NCBI GenBank assembly: GCA_041859375.1
Contig: JBHEKP010000215.1
Location: 1 to 11,271 of the forward strand
Direction: 5' to 3'
DNA length: 11,271 nucleotides
Source: JBHEKP01 sp041859375
GTDB taxonomy: Bacteria > Hydrogenedentota > Hydrogenedentia > Hydrogenedentales > CAITNO01
Below, piece after piece: positions 5,365 to 11,271 of the stretch (positions are counted from its first letter, which is position 1; every line of letters begins with the position of its first letter). The notes beneath the pieces are model-generated. The model was given only the letters and a program-made list of their open reading frames with translations. It was not told the DNA's origin and did not search any database. Made by a program: the position numbers and the translations under genes.

Positions 5365-7323
5365 ATGACTGATGAAGGTAAAAATCCCGGACAGGACGCG
5401 CCGGAACCCGCCGCCGGAAACGGCGGCTCGACGCCCTCTCCAGCGCCCCTGCGGCAGGATGTGCTGGAGGCGCTGGTCGCCGCCATCCAAAACCTGAACC
5501 GGAACGAGTCGGAGCAGACGGCCTCCCTGGAGCGTCTTGGCGAAAGGATTGAGCAGCAGGCGGAGGAGGAGGCCCGCGAGCGGCGCTTCTGGATGAGCTG
5601 GATTCCCCGTTTTGTGGCGGGGCGCGAGGCCCTTTGGCGCGCCTGGCTGATGGGGGCCGCCGTGCGCGTCGTGGCCTTCCTCATCGCGGTGGGCGGCGTG
5701 TGGGGCTTTCTGGGCTGGTATGTGGACCACCTCAACATGACCGGCATGGCCGACACCTACTGCCGCACCGCCGTGCGCATTTTTCAGGAGGATGAAAACG
5801 CCGACGTGGCCCTGAGCCTGCTCGAACAGGCCGTGGCGCTGAACGGCAACGACTTTGAAATCCAGTTCCAGCAGGCGTTGATCGGCGGCCTCGCCTCCGT
5901 GCGCGACCTGTTCAACCTGGACCGGCCCTACAACAAGGAGGAGCTGGACCGGGCGCACCAGGCGCTGGCGCAGGCGCACATCCTGCAGATGACCAAGCCC
6001 AACCGTGCCGAGCCCCACGTCCTTTCCGCGCAAATCCGCACCGCCCTGAAACAGTATGACCGCGCCCAGGCGGACATGGAAAAGGCCATATCCCTCGCGC
6101 CGGAGGACGCCTTTGTGCGCCTGCGGCACGGCGTGCTGATCATGGAGCGCCTTCTGGGTTCCGGCCTCTATAAAAAGGGCTCCCCGGAGCACGCCGCGCA
6201 GGCTGATGCCGCCGAAAGGGAGCTTGACCACGCGCTCGAACTGTGCCGGACTGAAACGGGGGAGCCCGGCCCGGTCCTGCGCGCGGCGCGGCGGGTGCTG
6301 AGGCCCTTCATGAGCCTTGGCGCGACCGGCGGCCACCAGGGCATGGAAAAAATGGTCCTCCTGTGGAAGGGCGTGCTGGAGGCGGAGCACCGGGGGGATT
6401 TTGCGAAGGCCCGCGCATATTACACCGAGGCGCTGGAAAAGAGCCCCGGATTTTCACTGGCCCTCACCAGCCGGGGCATGGCCTGGCTCCACGACAAGGC
6501 AATGAACCTTGGGGAAGCCCGGACGGATTTTCTGAACACCCTCGCCACGGACCCCAATTTCACCGAGGCGTATTACGGGCTGGGCATGGTCTACGGCTAC
6601 CAAAACCGCTATGACACCGCCCGTTATTATCTGGACAAGGGGCTCTCCATTGACGGCGACTCCCTGCGCCTGTGGAAGCTGCACGGGCTGGTCTCCGCGG
6701 AGATGAAGGACTATGAAACCGCGCTGGAGGACTACAACAAGGCGTTCCAGCTTGATCCGGTGAACCCCGACCTGTACCTGCGCAAGGCGCGGGTGCTCCA
6801 GGAACTGGGAAAAAACGACGAGGCCATCAGCAGCCTGAACTTCGCGGCGGAACTGCTCCCGGAAAGCCCCAGGGTGCGCTATGTGTACGGCATCGTCTAC
6901 CAGGGGGCCGGTGACATGGAGCGCGCCATGCGCGAATTCGAAAAGGCGCTCGAGAAAGCCCCCGGTTATGACGACTGCCTGAAGGCAAAGGCTGAAATTC
7001 TTGAGTCGCAAAACCGCATGGACGAGGCGCTCCTTTCATTGCAGTCCGCCGTGGAAAAATGCCGCCAGCAGCCCGAGCGTTTCCTGCTGCCCCTCGGCAG
7101 GCTGAAATGGAAGATGGGCCGTCTGGAGGACGCGCTGGCGGACATCAGCCGCGCGCGGCAGTGCTATCCCTACGATGCGGGGGCGTGGTTTGACGAGGCG
7201 CTCCTCCTGCGGGAGCTTGGCCGGAACGGGGAGGCCCTTGCCGCGGCGGAAAAGGCGCTTGATCTCAAGCCCGACCACGCCGGGGCCAGGCTACTTTGCT
7301 CGGAGTTGAAGGGCGCGCAATAG
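5365..7323 (+). CDS. Membrane-anchored TPR-repeat protein
   Basis: The protein has 652 residues from ATG 5365, with a G-rich ribosome site (5353-5358). Residues 1-30 are acidic and proline-rich. Residues about 31-75 are charged and heptad-like, likely a coiled coil. One membrane helix spans about 95-120. The remainder, about 125-650, is a long array of helix pairs with the TPR pattern; the clearest repeats lie from about 340 onward (for example AYYGLGMVYGYQNRYDTARY, ALEDYNKAFQLDPVNPDLYL, AMREFEKALEKAPGYDD). The charge pattern (RERR and R residues before the helix) puts the N terminus in the cytoplasm and the TPR array in the periplasm. TPR arrays are protein-binding scaffolds. Close packing after SH3 and M48 genes suggests it serves as their adaptor, comparable to the TPR part fused to the peptidase in BepA; that link is inference. 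Confidence 0.85.
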   Translation: MTDEGKNPGQDAPEPAAGNGGSTPSPAPLRQDVLEALVAAIQNLNRNESEQTASLERLGERIEQQAEEEARERRFWMSWIPRFVAGREALWRAWLMGAAVRVVAFLIAVGGVWGFLGWYVDHLNMTGMADTYCRTAVRIFQEDENADVALSLLEQAVALNGNDFEIQFQQALIGGLASVRDLFNLDRPYNKEELDRAHQALAQAHILQMTKPNRAEPHVLSAQIRTALKQYDRAQADMEKAISLAPEDAFVRLRHGVLIMERLLGSGLYKKGSPEHAAQADAAERELDHALELCRTETGEPGPVLRAARRVLRPFMSLGATGGHQGMEKMVLLWKGVLEAEHRGDFAKARAYYTEALEKSPGFSLALTSRGMAWLHDKAMNLGEARTDFLNTLATDPNFTEAYYGLGMVYGYQNRYDTARYYLDKGLSIDGDSLRLWKLHGLVSAEMKDYETALEDYNKAFQLDPVNPDLYLRKARVLQELGKNDEAISSLNFAAELLPESPRVRYVYGIVYQGAGDMERAMREFEKALEKAPGYDDCLKAKAEILESQNRMDEALLSLQSAVEKCRQQPERFLLPLGRLKWKMGRLEDALADISRARQCYPYDAGAWFDEALLLRELGRNGEALAAAEKALDLKPDHAGARLLCSELKGAQ

Positions 7324-7334
7324 CGGGCCGCCCC

Positions 7335-7670
7335 TCAGTGCGTCAGCGCATGGGCGATGATTCTGATGGCGGGCAGGGAAAGCGCGCACAGGGCGGTTGC
7401 ACCGGCGAATATCCATGCGCCGGTGCGCCAAAACGGGTGGCGGAAGGTTCGCCCCAGGGTGGCGGCATATCCGTAAAGGGCCAGGGCAAACCCAAACAGC
7501 ACCGTGGCCGGGATAAAACACATCAGAAAGGGAATCCCCCAGCTTTCGTCGGCCATGAAAAAATTGCTGGAAACCGACAGGAACACAAGAAGTAACGCCC
7601 CGAACCCGCACACAACTGCGGCGCCCAAAAACAGCCCCGGCAATAATTTTTGAAACTTCTCCCTGTCCAC
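7335..7670 (-). CDS. Small three-helix membrane protein, unknown function
   Basis: The protein has 111 residues from a GTG start at 7670, 24 bases after the stop of the ceramidase-like gene, with an AAGGGACGGG purine stretch ahead of it. Three hydrophobic segments are visible, about residues 9-33, 44-69 and 82-104, separated by short polar loops (the RTFRHPFWR loop is basic). I do not recognise the family. It is co-directional with, and very probably cotranscribed with, the two hydrolase-like genes upstream. Its stop is only 11 bases from the stop of the convergent TPR gene, and no terminator is visible between them. The consistent membrane pattern and tight operon spacing support a real gene, though a non-coding reading cannot be excluded. 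Confidence 0.6.
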   Translation of the reverse strand: MDREKFQKLLPGLFLGAAVVCGFGALLLVFLSVSSNFFMADESWGIPFLMCFIPATVLFGFALALYGYAATLGRTFRHPFWRTGAWIFAGATALCALSLPAIRIIAHALTH

Positions 7671-7694
7671 AAGCCCGTCCCTTTTCTCCCTGCG

Positions 7695-9056
7695 CTACCG
7701 CCCGCCCATCACCAGCCGCAGCGCCTCCGTGATCAGCGGTTCCGCGCCCGGTTCCACCCAGCACCATGACTCGTCATTGTACCCCTCCGCCGAGGCCTGC
7801 GCCGTGGGAATGTATCCCGGCGCGCACTCCCCGAATCCTGCGGTCACCACCGGCGCGTCCGGGCTGAAGCCCTGCGCGATGATCTGGTACAGCACAAAGG
7901 ACTCGGCGGGCAGCACCAGAAACTTTGCATGGCCGAAATCCGCCACCGGCACGTCAATGGCACGCCCCTGCGCCGTGCGCTCGCGCCAGCTCAGCGCCAT
8001 GGCCGCGAGGTTCCGCTGGAAGGTCTTCGCCCCGCCGTCGGCCAGTGTCTTTCGCGCGTCCTCCTCCGAATACCCGCCGAAATTTTTCGGAACCAGGCGG
8101 AGGCTTTCCACCCGCAGGGATGCCCCTTCCAGCGGGAAGCGTTTCGTGTCCGTCCACGCGTCCACCATTCCCCGGTAAATCTTTTCCGCGAGCACGGGCC
8201 GGTTTTCCGGCGCGCCGTCGTTGAATTTCCCCGCCGTGGTGTCGCCGCTGCATCCGGTAAAGTACACTTGAAACACGTCCGGCGTTTCCGCCTGACGTTT
8301 CGCCCGCGCCATGCCCACAAAATCGGCGGAGACACCGCCCTTGCCGTAATAACTCATCGGATGGGTGGAGTAGGCGCTGATGGCCGCCACCGCCCTGTCC
8401 CCGTTCCAGAAACTGAGTGTTTTCAGATAGGGGTCAATCGTTCCCTCCGGCTGCGCCCGGAGATCCCCGTCACGGGTGGCGCTGCCCCGGTTGTAGGTGA
8501 CAGTGCCGTCCGCGAGCACCACGCGCCGGTTGGAACCCACCCCCTCCACCCGCGCCATGCCGATGCCGTAGTGGGTGACGGGGGTGGGGGAGTTCAGCGC
8601 GGTTTTTACCGCCTCCGCCACGCGCGCCACGCAGTCCCTTGCGAAGGCCGTGTCGCACAGGGATTTCTCCAGACCGGCCCCGTCCAGCAGTTCCTGCGCC
8701 CTGTAGTCCACCACCGGCGCGTCGTGCTGGTGGACGCTGGCCAGCAGCACCCGTTCCGGGCCGGTGCCCGCCGCCTCCGCCACGGCGGCGCGCCAGTGGT
8801 CGTAGGCGTCGTTCCGTATCTCGCACCAGTCCACCGCCAGAAAGACCAGCGGTTTTTCCCCGCCGCCCAGCAGCACCACGCCGTTCGCGTGCAGGGGATC
8901 CACGATTTCCGCCGCCGGGGCGATGCCGCCGCCCATGCACGCATGGCCGATGGGTATGGTCACATCCGCGCGAAACGTGGCAACCTGCCATTCCGCGCCC
9001 GTCCCGTCCGCCGCCAGCGCGGCGGCGGTGATCAGCAACACGCCCAGTGCAGCCAT
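7695..9056 (-). CDS. Neutral/alkaline ceramidase-like exported hydrolase
   Basis: The protein has 453 residues. ATG 9056 is chosen because GGAG lies eight bases upstream and a hydrophobic signal-like segment (1-16, ending ALA) follows; the longer start at 9155 would overlap the upstream gene and add a non-signal leader. The n-region has no Lys or Arg, which is odd for a Sec signal. Motifs fit the neutral ceramidase N-terminal family: SVHQHDAP (108-114) for the HTH zinc motif, STHPMSYYG (230-238) for the second histidine (H232), LPAE (E385) and GYIPT (Y415), the four metal ligands known in the Pseudomonas enzyme. The nucleophilic serine region appears as GDTTAG (271-276), with threonine where serine is expected. 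Ceramidases cleave the N-acyl bond of ceramide; many distant relatives are uncharacterised, so the substrate is open. It is the second gene of the minus-strand operon. Confidence 0.75.
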   Translation of the reverse strand: MAALGVLLITAAALAADGTGAEWQVATFRADVTIPIGHACMGGGIAPAAEIVDPLHANGVVLLGGGEKPLVFLAVDWCEIRNDAYDHWRAAVAEAAGTGPERVLLASVHQHDAPVVDYRAQELLDGAGLEKSLCDTAFARDCVARVAEAVKTALNSPTPVTHYGIGMARVEGVGSNRRVVLADGTVTYNRGSATRDGDLRAQPEGTIDPYLKTLSFWNGDRAVAAISAYSTHPMSYYGKGGVSADFVGMARAKRQAETPDVFQVYFTGCSGDTTAGKFNDGAPENRPVLAEKIYRGMVDAWTDTKRFPLEGASLRVESLRLVPKNFGGYSEEDARKTLADGGAKTFQRNLAAMALSWRERTAQGRAIDVPVADFGHAKFLVLPAESFVLYQIIAQGFSPDAPVVTAGFGECAPGYIPTAQASAEGYNDESWCWVEPGAEPLITEALRLVMGGR

Positions 9057-9081
9057 GACAGTTTCTCCGGTACGGTTATTG

Positions 9082-10248
9082 TTATTTCGCGCCAAGGGAC
9101 AGAATCGTTCCCGCGATATGGCGCGTGCCGTTTTCCTTGTTGAAGTAATAGACAACGAGGTAGCGGCCGTCGGCCATGGCCGTCACCCAGGGATACCCCA
9201 AATCACTGTTGCCGCCGTCGTCGCGGAGCACAATTTCCCTGCTTCCGGCGATGTCCTTCCCCTCCGCGTCGAGAATGCGCGCGCGGATGCCGTGGGGTTC
9301 ATGGCGGTAGCCGTACACCAGCAGGATGCGCCCGTCCGGCAGGAGTTTCGCGCAGTGGGGGTGTCCCTGGAAACCCGCGTCCTCCCACGGGCCGAAAGAG
9401 TTGCCGCCGTCCGTGGATCGCGCCACCGCCGTGTGGTCGTCAAAATCCGCCGTGCGCAGGAAGGCGAGCAGATCGCCCCCCCTTGTCTCAATCAGCGCCG
9501 TCTCGTTGAAGCTGACCTTTTCGTCCTTTGCAACGGGGCAGCGGTATTCCCAGGTGAGGCCGCCGTCCTTGGAACTCATCAGGTGCACCTCCGACAGGCG
9601 CGGCTCCAGCCGCGACTGCGAGGCCACCGCCCAGTGCAGCCGGCCGTCCTTTGCCTGCCACATCGGACCCCGGTTGTACGCGGGGCAGGGTTCCTTGAAC
9701 ACCGTCATGGTGGCGTTGCCGGGAACCACCGGCGGAATGATGGGCCCCTTCCAGGAGTTGCCGCCGTCCGTGGACCGAAGCAGATACCCGCCCATGAACA
9801 CGAAATCACCATGGCGCAGCGTGGGCGGCGTCTTTTCCGCGGCATCGCCGCGCAGTTGCACCCAGCCGTAGCTGCTGCACACAATCGTGCCGTCGCTGAG
9901 CTGGGTCATGCAGGGATCCTGAGAGCCGCCGAAGGGGTGCGCGAAAATCAGCTCGGGCTCCTTTGTCCACGTCTCGCCGTTGTCCTTCGACCGCACCTGC
10001 ACCAGGTAGCTGTTCGGATCAGTATGGTTGGTGCTGGGTTCGCCGAGATAACGCCGCTCCGGCGCGCGCCGGAAGGCCAGCAGCAGTTCCCCGTCCGGAC
10101 GGAGCACCACCGACGGGAAGGCGCTGTGGAAACGGTCGTCCTGGTAGATGACAATGTCCTTTTCCTTCACCAACTCCTGCGCGAAAAGCGGGAAGGAAAA
10201 GGAAAGGGCCGTCAGCGCCAAAAATGCGCGGCAAAGAATGCGGTTCAT
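9082..10248 (-). CDS. Exported sialidase-fold (BNR/Asp-box) protein
   Basis: The protein has 388 residues from ATG 10248, with GGAGG six bases upstream. Residues 1-23 form a signal peptide ending LFA. Four Asp-box motifs mark a six-bladed propeller: SKDNGETW (87-94), STDGGNSW (159-166), SKDGGLTW (226-233) and STDGGNSF (278-285). FNETALIE (247-254) resembles the conserved Asn-Glu of sialidases, and GYPWV (351-355) may hold the C-terminal tyrosine. At the N terminus, where sialidases carry F/Y-R-I-P with the first carboxylate-binding arginine, this protein reads HSAFPS (41-46) and lacks the arginine. It therefore belongs to the broad BNR_2 exo-sialidase-like superfamily rather than being a proven sialidase. 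It leads the operon with the ceramidase-like and small membrane genes and should act outside the inner membrane on glycans. Confidence 0.82.
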   Translation of the reverse strand: MNRILCRAFLALTALSFSFPLFAQELVKEKDIVIYQDDRFHSAFPSVVLRPDGELLLAFRRAPERRYLGEPSTNHTDPNSYLVQVRSKDNGETWTKEPELIFAHPFGGSQDPCMTQLSDGTIVCSSYGWVQLRGDAAEKTPPTLRHGDFVFMGGYLLRSTDGGNSWKGPIIPPVVPGNATMTVFKEPCPAYNRGPMWQAKDGRLHWAVASQSRLEPRLSEVHLMSSKDGGLTWEYRCPVAKDEKVSFNETALIETRGGDLLAFLRTADFDDHTAVARSTDGGNSFGPWEDAGFQGHPHCAKLLPDGRILLVYGYRHEPHGIRARILDAEGKDIAGSREIVLRDDGGNSDLGYPWVTAMADGRYLVVYYFNKENGTRHIAGTILSLGAK

Positions 10249-10292
10249 GTCATGCCTCCGGTGCTTATTATGCTGCTGCCAAAACGGGGTTC

Positions 10293-10320
10293 AGTATAGC
10301 CGTTCCACCGCCGCCGCCAA
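10293..10320 (-). promoter_or_regulatory. sigma70-like promoter of the sialidase-like operon
   Basis: On the minus strand, TTGGCG (10315-10320) and TATACT (10293-10298) are 16 bases apart. The leader to ATG 10248 is about 38 bases. A small inverted repeat (CCGGC/GCCGG with a seven-base loop, 10332-10348) lies just upstream of the -35 and could be a regulator site. Confidence 0.55.
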
Positions 10321-10405
10321 AATGATTCCCGCCGGCCTCAATCGCCGGTGTAAGTCTTCCATATGCGCGGGGGAACGTGGCAATGGCATGCTGCCTGTCC
10401 AGTAT

Positions 10406-10500
10406 GGAGTGCGGTGGCAAAGTGCAGCGCGACACCGCTTTCTCCCCGGAGACTGGCCTTTTGTGCCAACAGGAAAGCGGCGTCGTTGCCGCCGCACTCC
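10406..10500. repeat. large interrupted palindrome, probable dispersed REP/MITE-like element
   Basis: The outer arms are 15 bases, GGAGTGCGGTGGCAA (10406-10420) and TTGCCGCCGCACTCC (10486-10500), complementary except for one T/G wobble. After a nine-base bulge on the left side, inner arms of 13 bases (10430-10442 and 10473-10485) pair with one mismatch. Near the tip TGGC/GCCA (10454-10457, 10465-10468) could close a last small stem. The right outer arm is followed directly by seven A. The element lies outside both divergent promoters. Only one copy is visible here. From memory, the arm sequence resembles palindromes scattered through intergenic DNA of Hydrogenedentota-like and Verrucomicrobia-like genomes, where spurious ORFs read MECGG; both arms here give that reading (MECGGK on plus, LECGGN on minus). 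Confidence 0.7.
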
Positions 10501-10576
10501 AAAAAAAGCGTGCCGGGGCAACACATCACCAGGCCTGTATGCCTTCACTCCTGTTATCCGGCGATTAGGGCGCCGG

Positions 10577-10605
10577 TTGACTCCCGGCGCGTACCGTCCT
10601 ATCAT
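10577..10605 (+). promoter_or_regulatory. near-consensus sigma70-like promoter of the Tat-protein gene
   Basis: TTGACT (10577-10582) and TATCAT (10600-10605) are separated by 17 bases; each hexamer has only one or two mismatches. The predicted start near 10612 leaves a leader of about 57 bases to ATG 10669. Confidence 0.72.
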
Positions 10606-10668
10606 GGTTTTGCGCCGTCGTGCCCTTCGGTCGGTCGCGGGGCGCAGGGAAACAATGGAGGTCACCCG

Positions 10669-11271
10669 ATGAGCCACAAACACCACACCGGTTGCTGCGG
10701 ATGTTCCACCCACGGCATAGACAGGCGTTCCTTCTTCGCCGCCATAGGCGGTTCCGCCGCCGGGGCGGCGCTCATCTCCGGATGCGCCACCACCATCGCC
10801 AATGTGGCCGCCGCGCCGCGCGTGAAACCGGCACGCCCCGTGAAAACCCTGGTGGTCCAGCCCGTGCTGGCCTGTTCCGTACCGGAACGCAGGGAAATGA
10901 CCAGTTGGCGTTCCTGGGGCGGACTCAAGACCGACGCCGACGTCAAGGAGGAGATGGGCCGCATCGCGGCGGAATTGGATGACCTGAAGTCGAAGGCCGA
11001 ATATCCCCTGGAAATCCGGCCCCTTGCCTGGGTGCGGAACGGCGGCGAGGCGGAACCGCTCGTGAAGGGCGACGCCGATGTGATGCTGATCTATGGGGCT
11101 TCCGGCGATTTGGAGCCCCTCATCTCGGACCAGCGCCACAACATCGTTTTTGTGCGCCACAAATCCGGCCCCGTCTACCTGTGGTACGAAATTGTGAGCC
11201 CCCGTCTCATCCGCAAGACCGTGGATGAGTTTGGCCAGCCGGGGTTGCTGCCCGAGGATGTGGTGGTGGAC
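10669..11271 (+). CDS. Tat-exported, lipoprotein-like protein related to fucose/arabinose-isomerase-type proteins (5' part)
   Basis: The frame is open for 201 residues to the window edge. ATG 10669 follows GGAGGT (10657-10662) at six bases. The N terminus is unusual: a His/Cys-rich stretch (HKHHTGCCGC, 3-12) precedes a twin-arginine motif DRRSFF (18-23), a hydrophobic segment rich in Ala and Gly, and a lipobox-like LISGC (35-39), predicting Tat export and possible lipid attachment at C39. After a Pro/Arg linker comes a globular domain from about 60, with TSWRSWGG, a helix of alternating charges, ADVMLIYGASG and VFVRHKSGPVYLWYEIVSPR. I associate these motifs, from memory, with fucose/arabinose-isomerase-like proteins of saccharolytic, planctomycete-like bacteria. 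Those enzymes are normally cytoplasmic, so a secreted version may be non-catalytic or act on another substrate. The C-terminal part with metal ligands lies outside the window. Confidence 0.6.
   Translation, partial: MSHKHHTGCCGCSTHGIDRRSFFAAIGGSAAGAALISGCATTIANVAAAPRVKPARPVKTLVVQPVLACSVPERREMTSWRSWGGLKTDADVKEEMGRIAAELDDLKSKAEYPLEIRPLAWVRNGGEAEPLVKGDADVMLIYGASGDLEPLISDQRHNIVFVRHKSGPVYLWYEIVSPRLIRKTVDEFGQPGLLPEDVVVD

Larger units (their letters stand above)
10321..10668. other. divergent intergenic region
   Basis: This 348-base stretch between the sialidase-like operon and the Tat-protein gene holds the small inverted repeat at 10332-10348, the large palindrome at 10406-10500 and the plus-strand promoter at 10577-10605. 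Open frames through it on both strands are explained by the palindrome and have no ribosome sites, so I call no gene here. Confidence 0.7.

Noticed and set aside
4792..6390. 532-residue open frame on the minus strand
   Set aside because: It lies antisense to the M48 and TPR genes, whose motifs are clear. It has no recognisable domain and fits the long antisense frames expected in GC-rich codon usage.
8923..10299. 458-residue plus-strand open frame, and a 404-residue one at 7929-9143
   Set aside because: Both are antisense to the sialidase-like and ceramidase-like genes, rich in Arg, His, Pro and Ala, with no domain motif or ribosome site. They are composition artefacts.
10406..10507. Palindrome plus A/T run as an intrinsic terminator
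   Set aside because: On the plus strand the hairpin is followed by A rather than T. On the minus strand the T run precedes the hairpin. Neither orientation makes a terminator.
10148..10672. Plus-strand frame of 174 residues and minus-strand frame of 289 residues (10291-11160) through the last intergenic region
   Set aside because: Both are products of the palindrome and of antisense reading of the Tat-protein gene; neither has a ribosome site.
1..11271. CRISPR arrays, tRNA or rRNA genes, insertion-sequence transposases
   Set aside because: I saw no regularly spaced direct repeats, no clover-leaf candidates and no transposase motifs in any strand.

Overview
The window is a GC-rich, densely coded bacterial chromosome segment, apparently from a Gram-negative-type, environmental, saccharolytic lineage. 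The mix of exported sialidase-fold and ceramidase-like proteins, a Tat-exported sugar-isomerase-like protein and a large palindromic intergenic element of a type I remember from such genomes suggests Candidatus Hydrogenedentota or a neighbouring PVC/Lentisphaera-like group. This is inference; no rRNA or marker gene is present.

Layout. (1) 1-770, minus: the N-terminal 256 residues of an HI0933/BaiN-type flavoprotein, with a good promoter at 813-841. (2) 771-965: an AT-rich divergent intergenic region. (3) 966-2941, plus: two tandem paralogous genes, each coding for a Sec signal peptide followed by two copies of a phage tail-tube-like (T4 gp19/Hcp-type) domain, closed by a strong intrinsic terminator at 2976-3014. 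This is the most unusual part of the window. (4) 3101-7323, plus: a bacterial PH-domain membrane protein with its own promoter, then a tightly packed set of an SH3-like exported protein, an M48 metallopeptidase overlapping it by ATGA, and a membrane-anchored TPR protein. This set looks like an envelope maintenance or proteolysis unit. (5) 7335-10248, minus: an operon of a BNR/Asp-box sialidase-fold protein, a neutral-ceramidase-like hydrolase and a small three-helix membrane protein, convergent with the TPR gene (11 bp apart) and transcribed from a promoter at 10293-10320. (6) 10321-10668: divergent intergenic region with a 95-base interrupted palindrome and a near-consensus plus-strand promoter. 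(7) 10669-11271, plus: the 5' part of a Tat-lipoprotein-like protein with similarity to fucose/arabinose-isomerase-type proteins, cut by the window end.

How the parts may work together. The minus-strand operon and gene 7 read as exported carbohydrate or glycoconjugate degradation. The SH3/M48/TPR genes read as envelope proteostasis. The two tube-like proteins have no sheath, baseplate, spike or ATPase beside them here. Their signal peptides and duplicated domains argue against an ordinary cytoplasmic phage tail or type VI secretion tube and for an exported tube or ring-like structure whose role is unknown.
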